From: Ochromonadaceae sp. CCMP2298
Lineage: Eukaryota > Sar > Synurophyceae > Ochromonadales > Ochromonadaceae
DNA: 11,302 nt
Assembly: GCA_026770595.1 (NCBI GenBank)
Contig: MU634588.1
Span: 1 to 11,302, forward strand
Reading direction: 5' to 3'
Shown: positions 1 to 7,800 of the stretch, in pieces
Layout: each line of letters begins with the position of its first letter
How positions within the stretch are numbered: the first letter of the stretch is position 1
The notes under the pieces: generated by a model
Seen by the model: the letters and a program-made list of their open reading frames with translations, nothing else
What the model was told of the DNA's origin: nothing
Databases searched by the model: none
Translations under genes and position numbers: made by a program

Positions 1-325
1 TGAGCAGCGAGCGCTGCAGGACTAGGCACAATTCCTTTTTGTCGTTGGCGCCGTTCGCCTGGCTGCAAAGCGTGCTCAGCGCCCCAGAAAGCCCCATGAC
101 CATCGAATTACCAGTAACGTTTGCGGTCACAGAGGCCAGGCCTGCGGAGGCCAGGTAGTGAGGCCCCAGGTGGCCGACTGCCACGACTGAGATTACGTCG
201 ACGCTCTTTCTGCAAACAAAGGAGAGGATGATGGGGCCTGCGATGTAGAGGTGGTCCAGCACGCGTTCACCGAAGCTCTTGTCTGCGACCAGAGAGTTCG
301 CGTCGCCACCATCCGCGGCACTCAT
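1..325 (-). CDS. MATE family efflux transporter, N-terminal fragment (runs off left edge)
   Basis: This is the first 108 codons of a MATE (multidrug and toxin extrusion) transporter, a 12-TM antiporter that expels organic cations or other small molecules in exchange for H+ or Na+. What is seen: a short polar N-terminus, then residues about 28-50 (AGPIILSF followed by VISVVAVGHLG), the usual first MATE helix and its loop. Residues 62-92 hold GLASVTANVTGNS and GALSTLCSQANGAND, closely matching the eukaryotic 'LA.S.ANVTG.S...G...AL.TLCGQAYGA' signature. The segment ends in LVLQRS, matching the usual 'QR' before helix 3. The ATG at 325-323 is chosen because the frame upstream meets TGA inside the palindrome arm. 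The rest of the gene lies outside the window, so integrity and substrate cannot be judged. It is divergent from the SET-domain gene, with only the palindrome between them. Confidence 0.88.
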   Translation of the reverse strand, partial: MSAADGGDANSLVADKSFGERVLDHLYIAGPIILSFVCRKSVDVISVVAVGHLGPHYLASAGLASVTANVTGNSMVMGLSGALSTLCSQANGANDKKELCLVLQRSLL

Positions 326-368
326 CTCCACTTCCTCTGTTGCAACTGCCAATGCTCCCAAAGTCGGT

Positions 369-912
369 CCACGTAAATGTCCGTCGACGAATCACAGGGA
401 GACGCGGGGCGGGCGGCCTCTCAGCTGGGCGTGGCCTGGCAGTACTGGCGCAAGTGAACGACACAGTGATCGAAGTGGTCGAGGTGAGAGAAGCAACCTG
501 AACGCGAGGGCAAGGGAAAGTCTCCACCCACACAATTCATGGATTATGGGATTGCTGATTGCTGCACAACGTGATGGAAGAAGAAGAAAACGAAGCAACA
601 ATAATACCCCATTTCGAATTCTTGTTGGATAATAGTTCGAACCATATGGGGTATACAACAAGAGTTCGAAATGGGGTATTATTGTTGCTTCGTTTTCTTC
701 TTCTTCCATTTCGTTGTGCAGCAATCCCATAAGTTAATCCATGAATTGTGTGGGTGGAGACTTTCCCTTGCCCTCGCGTTCAGGTTGCTTCTCTCACCTC
801 GACCACTTCGATCACTGTGTCGTTCACTTACGCCAGTACTGCCAGGCCACGCCCAGCTGAGAGGCCGCCCGCCCCGCGTCTCCCTGTGATTCGTCGACGG
901 ACATTTACGTGG
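369..912. repeat. Long inverted repeat (palindrome), ~258-bp arms, 28-bp loop
   Basis: The left arm (369-627) is the reverse complement of the right arm (656-912). By eye the arms differ by about four substitutions, a 7-bp tandem duplication (attgctg) in the left arm, and a 5-bp block (aactt) present only in the right arm, so identity is near 98%. The centre 628-655 is the loop. The outer ends lie 43 bp from the MATE start codon and 32 bp from the SET start codon, so each gene has essentially the same upstream DNA, oriented the same way relative to the gene. I see no clear target-site duplication (left flank aagtcggt, right flank tccaacgg) and no transposase. It could be a recent inverted duplication of a promoter/5' leader, a foldback element, or an assembly artefact. 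Confidence 0.95.
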
Positions 913-944
913 TCCAACGGTTATCTTTTGAACGTGGGTGACTC

Positions 945-1578
945 ATGAGTGAACGGACATCAAGCATGAACCTCGAGTTCGGCCTCTCTGTGCGTATATA
1001 TACGGCGAGCGCCCTGCACGATGCCAACTTGTCGGTGCGGCCTACCACTCTACCGAACTGCGACTTCCTGGGCCTCTTCGCCAACAAAAGCTTTGAGACT
1101 GGAGACGTCGTGTGTCGGTATGTGGGAGACTGGTTGCGCACCGCTGACGCAATTCGTTTAAAGGACAAAAGCTACCTGATGCGATTGGGTGAGCAGAGCT
1201 ACGTTGATGCCAGGCCACACGATCGTGTGCTCGCAAGGTCAGATCTGCGATGCAATCTACCGTCGTGCCATCAACTTCGTCCTTCCTTACGCAGTTTGCC
1301 TATCCCACTCTTCTTACAGATACATTAACGATTGCATCAACCAAGGCGGCTGGAATGTGGAGTTTGTGAAACTGCCAGAGCAGGGCTGCGCGCTGGTGGT
1401 GGCCACACGACCCATTGCTGCCTGGGAGGAGCTCTTCGTGAGCTACGGGAAGCGGTACTGGATGCTGCAAAGGCCCATTCGGCTGTCCAATGCGCAGCTG
1501 CGTGCCATCCTTCTGGTCGCTGCAAATGCTGGTGGCATCGAATTGGCCAACGGAGGAGATATGTCCAACACTGGTTAG
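945..1578 (+). CDS. SET-domain protein (putative lysine methyltransferase), two exons
   Basis: Exons are 945-1237 and 1320-1578, joined across an 82-bp intron (donor GTCAGA, acceptor TTACAG, phase 2), giving 183 aa. SET enzymes transfer methyl groups from S-adenosylmethionine to protein lysines. What is seen: the N-terminal SET motif near FLGLFANKSFETGDVV (residues ~43-58), a middle YVDARPHDR, then after the splice RYINDCIN in place of the canonical RFINHSCxPN, then ALVVATRPI and EELFVSYGKRYW, the C-terminal SET motif with the conserved tyrosine. An in-frame TGA lies two codons before the ATG at 945. The in-frame ATG at 966 has a better context (A at -3) and is an alternative start. The protein is almost only a SET domain, with no visible pre-SET, post-SET zinc cysteines or reader domain. 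Substrate is unknown. It is convergent with the dioxygenase remnant. Confidence 0.85.
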
Positions 1579-1669
1579 TCGCAGCGAACGATGATCTATC
1601 ACACGCTCGAGAAGGCAGCGGGGGCTACGCAGGCCTGGGTCAGGGTCAGCTGCACTGTGTTCGGCGTAC

Positions 1670-1998
1670 CTGTGTCCGAAGGTCGTGCGCCAGCCACGGC
1701 CAATAGCGGAGCTCGGGTCGTCGTGCTCAGGCATCATGCGCACGTACTTCAAGCCGCGCGCCTCGATGGCGCTCATGAACTGTGGGTGTAGCGTGTTCAG
1801 GTGGTCGTAGACCTCTGAGCTCACCAGTATCGGCTTTTCCATCGTCTCCATCATCTCCAGCCCAGTAGAATCCACGATATCATGGAAGGCTTGGTGCGAG
1901 TCGGCCTGGCTGCCACAGCGCAGTAGGATTCCCCTGTGGTCCCTCAGCAGGTCATCCAGCTTCTCCTTGTTTGCCGCGATCCACGAACATATCTCTTC
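1670..1998 (-). pseudogene. TauD/TfdA-type dioxygenase remnant lacking its iron-binding core
   Basis: About 110 codons read without interruption on the minus strand and resemble the eukaryotic 'clavaminate synthase-like' branch of Fe(II)/2-oxoglutarate dioxygenases. Two blocks are recognisable. The first is DDLLRDHRGILLR followed by HQAFHDIVDSTGLEMME (family: GA.LFRGF.....F...V...G...ME). The second is KPILVSSEVYDHL, HPQF and MMPEHDDPSSAIGRGWRTTF (family: ETPIV.S..VY..L, HPEF, DDPSS.IGRGWKSTF). In the family about 55-60 residues carrying the HxD/E iron ligands separate these blocks. Here they are fused directly. The C-terminal third with the distal histidine and arginine is also missing, and the SET gene begins 92 bp further on in the convergent direction. 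A donor-like CAG|GTACGC ends the homology at 1670, but I found no following exon. No ATG is convincing. Pseudogene is the best reading; an inactive derivative is possible. Confidence 0.7.
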
Positions 1999-2055
1999 GA
2001 TATGAGAGGTCTCTCTCTTCGATCTGAGAGGTCTCTCTCTTCGATCTGAGAGGTC
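1996..2055. repeat. 22-bp tandem repeat, ~2.7 copies
   Basis: Copies lie at 1996-2017, 2018-2039 and 2040-2055 (partial). The unit is ttcgat(a/c)tgagaggtctctctc. The first copy differs by one base, the next two are identical where they overlap. It abuts the 5' side of the dioxygenase remnant and occupies the place where its N-terminus should be. The spacer 2056-2231 beyond it shows no recognisable gene. Confidence 0.95.
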
Positions 2056-2231
2056 AAAAGATAGGTTTCGCTGCAGATGATGGAGCCCAGTTTTTAGCAA
2101 TACAGCAGAGTGGCTACCCGCGGCAGCAGGGACCGACCCTGGACAGGATCTGCGGTGATCTGTGTGCGGAAAGCGCAAGAAGTAGAAAGAAGCTGGATAT
2201 TCATTATTGTACAATAAAACAAGATAATTTA

Positions 2232-2633
2232 TCATATGTATATGATACCCCTTTTGTTTCTGTCGTTCAAATGGATGCCGGTGTTCGTCGGCTTCGCGGC
2301 TTTCACGAGGCAGAAGTCGGGGTTCATCGACTTCACTTTCTTGCACACTCTGTACTCATCCGCGCCCAGCTCCATGAGCCGAAACAGCTCTCTTCGCACA
2401 TTAGCGGTGTTGTAGCAAAACTTTTGGTCCTCTACCTCGAGGTTGGCTATGTCGCAGTACCTGTCGAAGGCCTCAGTCGCCGGAATCCCCTGCTTTCCGC
2501 CCAGGTCGTTGACAGCTCTCAGGACGCGGTAGCACACAGGACACTCAGTCTCGTCCTTCGGCTTTGCCCCCACTACCATGATCCCAGTCAATAGGAGCGT
2601 TAATAAAGTGACCAGTATCCTCAGGTACCCCAT
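2232..2633 (-). CDS. Secreted MANF/CDNF-like protein, saposin-like N-domain only
   Basis: Single-exon gene, 133 aa, ATG at 2633-2631. Residues 1-23 form a signal peptide (MGYLRILVTLLTLLLTGIMV), so the product should enter the ER. The mature part has six cysteines at 31, 34, 60, 73, 97 and 108. The pattern C-x2-C-x25-C-x12-C-x23-C-x10-C is close to the six-cysteine N-terminal saposin-like domain of MANF/CDNF. Local matches support it: ECPVCYRVL at the start, FCYNT at cysteine four, and VCKKVKSMNPDFC at the end. MANF acts in the ER stress response and is secreted, and its N-domain is lipid-binding. The MANF C-terminal SAP domain with its CxxC, and the ER-retention tail, are absent: the protein ends after a 25-residue basic/polar tail. 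A missed downstream exon was looked for in 2056-2231 without success. A generic saposin-B protein is the alternative. It is divergent from the PRAT gene. Confidence 0.72.
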   Translation of the reverse strand: MGYLRILVTLLTLLLTGIMVVGAKPKDETECPVCYRVLRAVNDLGGKQGIPATEAFDRYCDIANLEVEDQKFCYNTANVRRELFRLMELGADEYRVCKKVKSMNPDFCLVKAAKPTNTGIHLNDRNKRGIIYI

Positions 2634-3154
2634 GTCTTCTGCACCGACCGCTGGCCGATTGCTGCGCAAAGCTCTCTCTCTCCTTGTCTGCGTTGGAGGG
2701 ATGATGCGTCGACTCTGCAGGAGGACCCCCGTATGTGCCTCTGCCCGGCTCACAGGTGCCCTATCGTGATTGCGTTGTGGGAATCTCGTCGGCAGGAGGC
2801 TAGACTAGGAACCCTATCATAGTGACGAGAAAGCAATGCGAGAAAGCAATGCCACCACCACAGCAGCAGAAGCACCCCACCAAAATCTGGGTGTTTAGTT
2901 CCCAGGTTCCCCTATTTTCTGAGTCTCCAGGGACCGGATTGCAACTGTCAAAATTTTCTCCGTGTCTTCTTGCACCTCTCCCAGCACCCGAATCCAATGT
3001 GACTAACTTAGAACTGCAAGCTCGGCCAGCCAGAATCAGATACCCTGCAGCCTGTCCCTTCGCTCAACGCAGATTTCAGATCGCTTCCCCTCGCTTGGAG
3101 AAGAGGTCCGAAACCGGCTTCACTTCGGCACTGCAACCCACAGCTCTTTGAAAT
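2634..3154. promoter_or_regulatory. Shared upstream region of the divergent MANF-like and PRAT genes
   Basis: This 521-bp stretch separates two start codons pointing away from each other, so it must hold both promoters. I see no TATA box or other motif that I would assign. The open frames here lack a sensible ATG and resemble no family. A perfect 13-bp tandem duplication (gagaaagcaatgc) sits at 2827-2852, and just after it a short CAG/CCA-rich run. Confidence 0.5.
2827..2852. repeat. 13-bp perfect tandem duplication
   Basis: gagaaagcaatgc occurs twice head to tail (2827-2839 and 2840-2852) in the shared upstream region of two divergent genes. Confidence 0.95.
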
Positions 3155-4289
3155 ATGAGGATCGTAGCAACCCTGTCGCTGCTGCTGCTTGTGCTCTTTG
3201 CTGTACTGGCTTCTGCGAGCGGCAAGGCGACAACGGCCCGTAAATTTTCCTTTTTGCACAAGGCAACCGTGAAGAAGCAACACTCCCCGAAGAAGAGCAC
3301 GAAGGACGCTGTTGCTGTGAAGATATCTCTACGCGACGTGGGCACAGTAGTGAAGCGCACGCCAGTAGCCGCCCTGCGCGCGCTCAAGACATCTGTGAAG
3401 TCGTTCACTTCTAGCTGCATGGTGCTGATTCCAGTGGGCTTGGTGATGAATATCAACAAGCCGAAGCCTATTGACGCGTGGATCATGCGTGGCGCGGCGA
3501 CCGGCATCGAGTGGGCGAAGATCGGCGCATACTTCGTGGTACGCACGCCGAGTCTATGCTGCTTCCGAGTCTATGCAACTTAGCTGCGCTTGCATTATAT
3601 GCATGTAACGAAACCCTCTCCCTCTCTCTCTCCCTCCCTCTCTTGCTCTCGCTCTCTCTCTCTCTCTATCTCCCCCTCTCGCTCTCTCTCTTTCTTGCCG
3701 TGTGCAGGGCGGGGAGGTGTTGTGTGCGAACCTGCGCAACAAGGACGACAGGATGAACGCTTTCCTCGGCTCAGGGCTGACCTCGGCACTACTGCGTATC
3801 GATGTGAGTCACAGTCGAAAACATGCCGCCGTCCCGCTATTCTTTGCCGCACCACGGCTATTGTATCACGCAGACATCAAGCGCCCACCAACACCTTTAC
3901 TGACACCACTGACACCACCTTAACTGACACCACCAAAACACCATCACTGCCCACCTCAATCCTGCCCCTCACTCCCCACTACCACCTGCAGGAGGGACCT
4001 CTGGGCATGGCGCAGGGCTTCGCTATCGGATTCGGCTTCATGTTCGCCATCGAGCAGGTGCGTGTTAGGGGGTGCGGAATGATGATTGCCCTTCTACCAG
4101 ACCTTCCTTTGTGATAAGCGCCCACTCGTCTTGTCACTCCTGCCGCCCCTTCCAGCTTGAGCTTTGGTGATCATATATCCGTCTGACCTTTTCCCCGATC
4201 TTTCCTCTTCTCCTTTATCGCAGTTTATCGTCGACGAGCCGGCTGTGCATGGCACTGCGACGAGTAAGCATGGCACAAGTAAGCACTGA
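3155..4289 (+). CDS. PRAT (Tim17/Tim22/Tim23-fold) membrane protein with signal-peptide-like leader, four exons
   Basis: Exons are 3155-3538, 3708-3803, 3992-4057 and 4224-4289, all phase 0, giving 203 aa. Donors are GTACGC, GTGAGT and GTGCGT; acceptors are GTGCAG, CTGCAG and CGCAG. An in-frame TGA lies two codons before the ATG. After joining exons 1 and 2 the PRAT signature appears almost intact: G124-x2-F127-x10-R138-x3-D142-x6-G149-S150-x3-S154, against the family's G-x2-F/Y-x10-R-x3-D-x6-G/A/S-G-x3-G. The motif spans the splice junction, which supports the join. Glycine-rich hydrophobic segments lie near 107-134, 146-157 and 165-181, as in the Tim17 fold. PRAT proteins form channels or translocon subunits in mitochondrial and plastid envelopes. 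Residues 1-22 look like a secretory signal peptide and 24-80 are Lys/Ser/Thr-rich, unlike typical Tim17 proteins. The C-terminus carries a small repeat (SKHG/TSKH). Subfamily and target organelle are uncertain. Confidence 0.72.
3613..3696. repeat. CT microsatellite in PRAT intron 1
   Basis: About 84 bp of nearly pure C/T, mostly (CT)n with GCT breaks, ends about 10 bp before the exon 2 acceptor at 3707. It is placed to serve as an oversized polypyrimidine tract on the coding strand. Confidence 0.95.
3901..3933. repeat. tgacaccac short repeat in PRAT intron 2
   Basis: The 9-mer tgacaccac occurs at 3901-3909, 3910-3918 and 3925-3933, the first two in tandem. The intron around it is rich in CACC and CCT. 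Confidence 0.9.
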
Positions 4290-4880
4290 GCACCAGTCGG
4301 GTCAATTCCCAACTGGATTCCTATATTTCAAGAACCAAGGGAAGGATAGTTTTCATGCAAAACAATTTGCTTATGAGTGAAAAAGGTGAAAAGATATTGA
4401 AAAATATGCCCATGCGAGATAGTCTAGAGCAGTGAAAATAATGAATGCGCTGTCTGACTTATCCGCTGCCACTGCAGTCATGCTTCACTCCTGTTGGGTA
4501 TAGGAGTAAAGGGGATGCTGTATCTTGGGAATCTTTATATCGTCAATTGGGGGGGGGGCTGTATAGCGTGCCGCTCCATTAGTTCGGCAGTATACACGAG
4601 CTGATGGGCACGACACGCATCCTTTGCCTGCCTTCTCGCACATGTCCTGCACGCTTCCTACTCTCTCCTCTCTCTCTCCATAGCTGGATCTGTGTCATAC
4701 ACATCCTGGGCTGTCTTACTCTCCTGCACACCCTACTCCCTGGTGCATCCCCAACTCTCCCCTCCTCTCCACCCCCTACTATGTTCTCCTCTCCACCCCC
4801 TACTCTCTCCTCCTCTTCACACCCTAGTCTCTCCTTCTCTCCACTCTCTGCACCCCAGTACACCTCTCAACACCCACACC
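4290..4880. other. Convergent intergenic spacer between PRAT and Frizzled-like genes
   Basis: No gene is supported. The left half is the A/T-richer 3' flank of the PRAT gene. A run of ten G lies at 4549-4558. From about 4655 to 4880 the plus strand is strongly C/T-rich with degenerate repeats: the 19-mer ctcctctccaccccctact occurs at 4762-4780 and again at 4786-4804, followed by looser copies. This would be the G/A-rich 3' UTR or downstream flank of the Frizzled-like gene on the minus strand. I see no canonical AATAAA for either gene. Confidence 0.6.
4762..4804. repeat. 24-bp-spaced C/T-rich repeat
   Basis: ctcctctccaccccctact at 4762-4780 recurs exactly at 4786-4804. Degenerate copies continue toward 4860. 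It lies just downstream of the stop codon of the minus-strand Frizzled-like gene. Confidence 0.85.
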
Positions 4881-7800
4881 TCAGCACACCTCGAGATGCT
4901 CCATGGTGTTGGCCGGCGTGCCCAATGGTAGCGCGATCGAGTTCTCCTCCGAGGCCAGCTCACCTGCCGGGGTATAGGGGGAATCGGGCATAGGGGGCAT
5001 GGGCTGCTGCTCGATGTCGATGTTCTTCAGTTCCATGCCCTCCTTCTCAGGCTTCTGATCCAAGCGCACAGTGGAGTCGGGAGTGGGCGGCGTATCGGTG
5101 CTGTGCGGCATCGGAGCTGTGTGGTCGGACCCAGGAGTGGTGCCTGTGGCTCCTGTGTGGCCTCTGCCCAGGAGCGACAGCAACCAGCCCCCAATCGACT
5201 GAACAGCCGGAGTGGGCGCAGGCTTGAGGCCGTCCTTCTGCACACTGCTCTCCTCCTCCTCCTCCTTCTCAGAGCTGTACACGGACGAGGCTCGGCTCCT
5301 CATGACTTTGAAGTAGTTGGCGTACTTCTTGGGCAGCAGCCACTCAGCAGCCATGCGCAGGCCTGTGACGCGCAAGAACAGGGCGTGCCAGAAGAGGCGC
5401 ACCTCGCGGTAGAGCGTGATGTAGAACAGCACGAGGGCGGAGACGATCGCCACCGGGAACTCGATGACGTGGGTGCCTAGCGGGACGCGGTCCTGGGGGA
5501 GGTTGCCGCACACCTCTAGATATGTTGTGTCGGAAGCACGCGAGAAGTTGGCAAACATGCAGCTGTACCAGACTCGGGACCCTGCTTTGACTCCGGGCAC
5601 ATCGAGGTACACCACCTTGAGGTGTGTGTAGAAGATGTTCAGCACGAACATGGCGAACTGCAGCAGCAGGAAGAGGAAAATCATGCTGTAGGACTTCCAG
5701 ATGCGCTTGAAAGGAGAGGTGCCGTCCTTCACCTGTGGAGTAGGGGAGTAGCAGGACGAGGGTCAGTCACGAGAATGTACGTACGAGTTATGGTACTCCG
5801 CTCTGGCTTACTAATCCCTTGCTAATCCCTTACTAACCCCTTTCTCACCTTGAGGGACGTTTTAAAGCACACGTAGACGACGTGGGCGAACAGCGAGATG
5901 GAGAACGTGAAGGCGATGATCTCAGGTATGGTGTAGTAGTAGAACCTGTTCTTGTACGAGACTGGATTAAAGTAGCAGGTGAAGTTCTGCTGGGCGGCGG
6001 TGGTGATGTTGACCTCTCCGAAGAGGTTGTTGAACAGCGCCCAGCCTAGGCAGAGCAGACCCGTGATGGGCAGGAACCACTTGCGCCACTTGTTGATGTC
6101 CTTCTCCTTCACGCCCTTCACCACGCGCAGCCAGATCTCGATGGAAAGAGAGATGCAGATGAAGAAGGGGACGGCGGCCCCGATGTAGAGGTTGATGGCG
6201 GCAGTGACCGCGCAATAGGTGCCTGCGAAGTCGTCTCCGAAGTCTGCGACGTCGTGCCAGGAGGTGTTGGACGAGCAGCTGATCTCTTCGTAGTCGTTCT
6301 GTGGGCAGAGGGAGTGTGGGTGAGGGTTACGGAGACAAGATGCTAAGGGGTAGATACTAGATGCTGTAAGAAGAGTGGGGGAGGGGGGGGAGGGGGGGGG
6401 AGGGGAAGTGGTAGGGGCGCACCTTGAAGTACTCCAGCTGGAAGACCTGGTTGATGTAGAAGATGATGAGCGAGTAGACGCTCATCACTACGAACATGTT
6501 CTGCCTTTTGGCGTCCAGGATGGAGAGGTTCACGGCCTGCAGTATGGAGATTATCAGCACGGTCCAGTAGACGATGTAGCGCGCGTAGTACATGCCATCG
6601 AGCTCCTTCTGCGTCAGGTCCTTGGAAGGGCAGGAGATACTACAGCCCGTGTCTGGGAGGGTCGAGGGTCGATATGGTGTGTGTTAACACATGGGTAATC
6701 AGGTGATAAAGGAAGTAGGAAGGGCTGATTATTTTTGCTTTCCCTCACCTTTGACCGCAACGCTATTAGTGTACTCAGGATGGTCCGGCACTGCAAGCCC
6801 GTGCGGGCACTCGGTGGGTAGAGAAATCGAGGCATCGGCCAAGGTGTTTGGGGAAGAGACCATATTGATCGGGCCGAAGCCGAGGTCGAACGAGAAGACC
6901 ACCTGAAAGTGAAAGTGAAAAGAATAGATGAAAAGACTTTCATTACCCCGGTATCACAGAATATGCCTTACCTGGTCGGTCTTGGGGTAGAGGTTGGGGT
7001 TGCCGGGCATGGCAATGGTGGCCTCGCAGTCCGTCGGTGCCAGTGAGTCCAGCTCGGGGCAGTACTTCTTGTAGTCCAGACACACCTGCCTCGCTGGAAA
7101 GGCGGGGATCTGCAGGGGTCCCAGGTACATTGCAAGCGAAAGGTCCTCCTCGGGTTTGAGGAAGTAGCTGGAGCAGGTTAGCTTGCGGCCGGCCACTCTG
7201 CAGGTGGGTGGAGGGTGGAGGATGGAGGGTGGGGGTTGGGGGAGGGAGGCATAGTCAGTGCTGTGTTGGTGTCAGAGCGCAGGTATGCACGAGCATGAGA
7301 CGCACCTGCACTTCTCGGGGAAGAAGGCAGGTATCAAGCTGTCGATGTAGACTATGGTGCTCTCCACGGCGGCCTGGTACACGAATGGGGGAAGCATCGG
7401 GGCCAGCGCGGGGCCCAGAAAGGCGGAGGGGGACATCCAGAGCTCAGTTGTGATGCCCTTGCAAATCTCTCCCACGTAGGGCTCGGACGCCGAGGCGACT
7501 ACCTGCATGCCCACCGTGGAGGCGAGGTCGTTGCAGACTGGCGTGGTGTAGGCTCCGTCGAGCAGGGTGGCCTGGGAGACGGGCGTGGACGTGGAGTCGT
7601 AGAGTTCGGCGTAGGTGTAGGGGCTCATAGCGGTGCAGTCGGGGACCAGGCCGAACGCATAGGCTGCTGCACCGCAAGAGCCGTAGTAGTTGCCCACCGC
7701 GTCGCACAGGGATCTGCACGGCCGCAGGAAGGGCAGCGGGAAGTAGCCGGCGGGTTGGTAGGTGGCGTAGTCACCCGCGACAGCTGTGGTGGAGTGGTGA

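Noticed and set aside
630-680. tRNA-like B-box (GTTCGAACC) in the palindrome loop
   Set aside because: No A box at the right distance and no cloverleaf. The match is explained by the TTCGAA palindrome repeated there.
369-912. Protein-coding reading frames in both palindrome arms
   Set aside because: The same 55-codon frame appears in both arms only because the DNA is duplicated. It matches no family and is Arg/Pro-rich, as GC-rich noncoding DNA tends to be.
369-912. Palindrome as a DNA transposon
   Set aside because: No target-site duplication at the arm ends, no transposase and no second copy in the window. A genome-wide search could reopen this.
1300-2346. Continuous minus-strand open frame of ~348 codons
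   Set aside because: It has no ATG at its start, overlaps the MANF-like gene in another frame, contains the dioxygenase remnant only in its middle, and ends as antisense of the SET exon 2. It is not one gene.
3554-3855. Minus-strand Arg/Glu-rich frames over the CT microsatellite
   Set aside because: These are translations of a GA repeat inside an intron of the PRAT gene.
4604-4993. Plus-strand Pro/Ser-rich frame of 129 codons
   Set aside because: Low-complexity C/T repeat sequence running into the antisense of the last Frizzled-like exon; no family resemblance.
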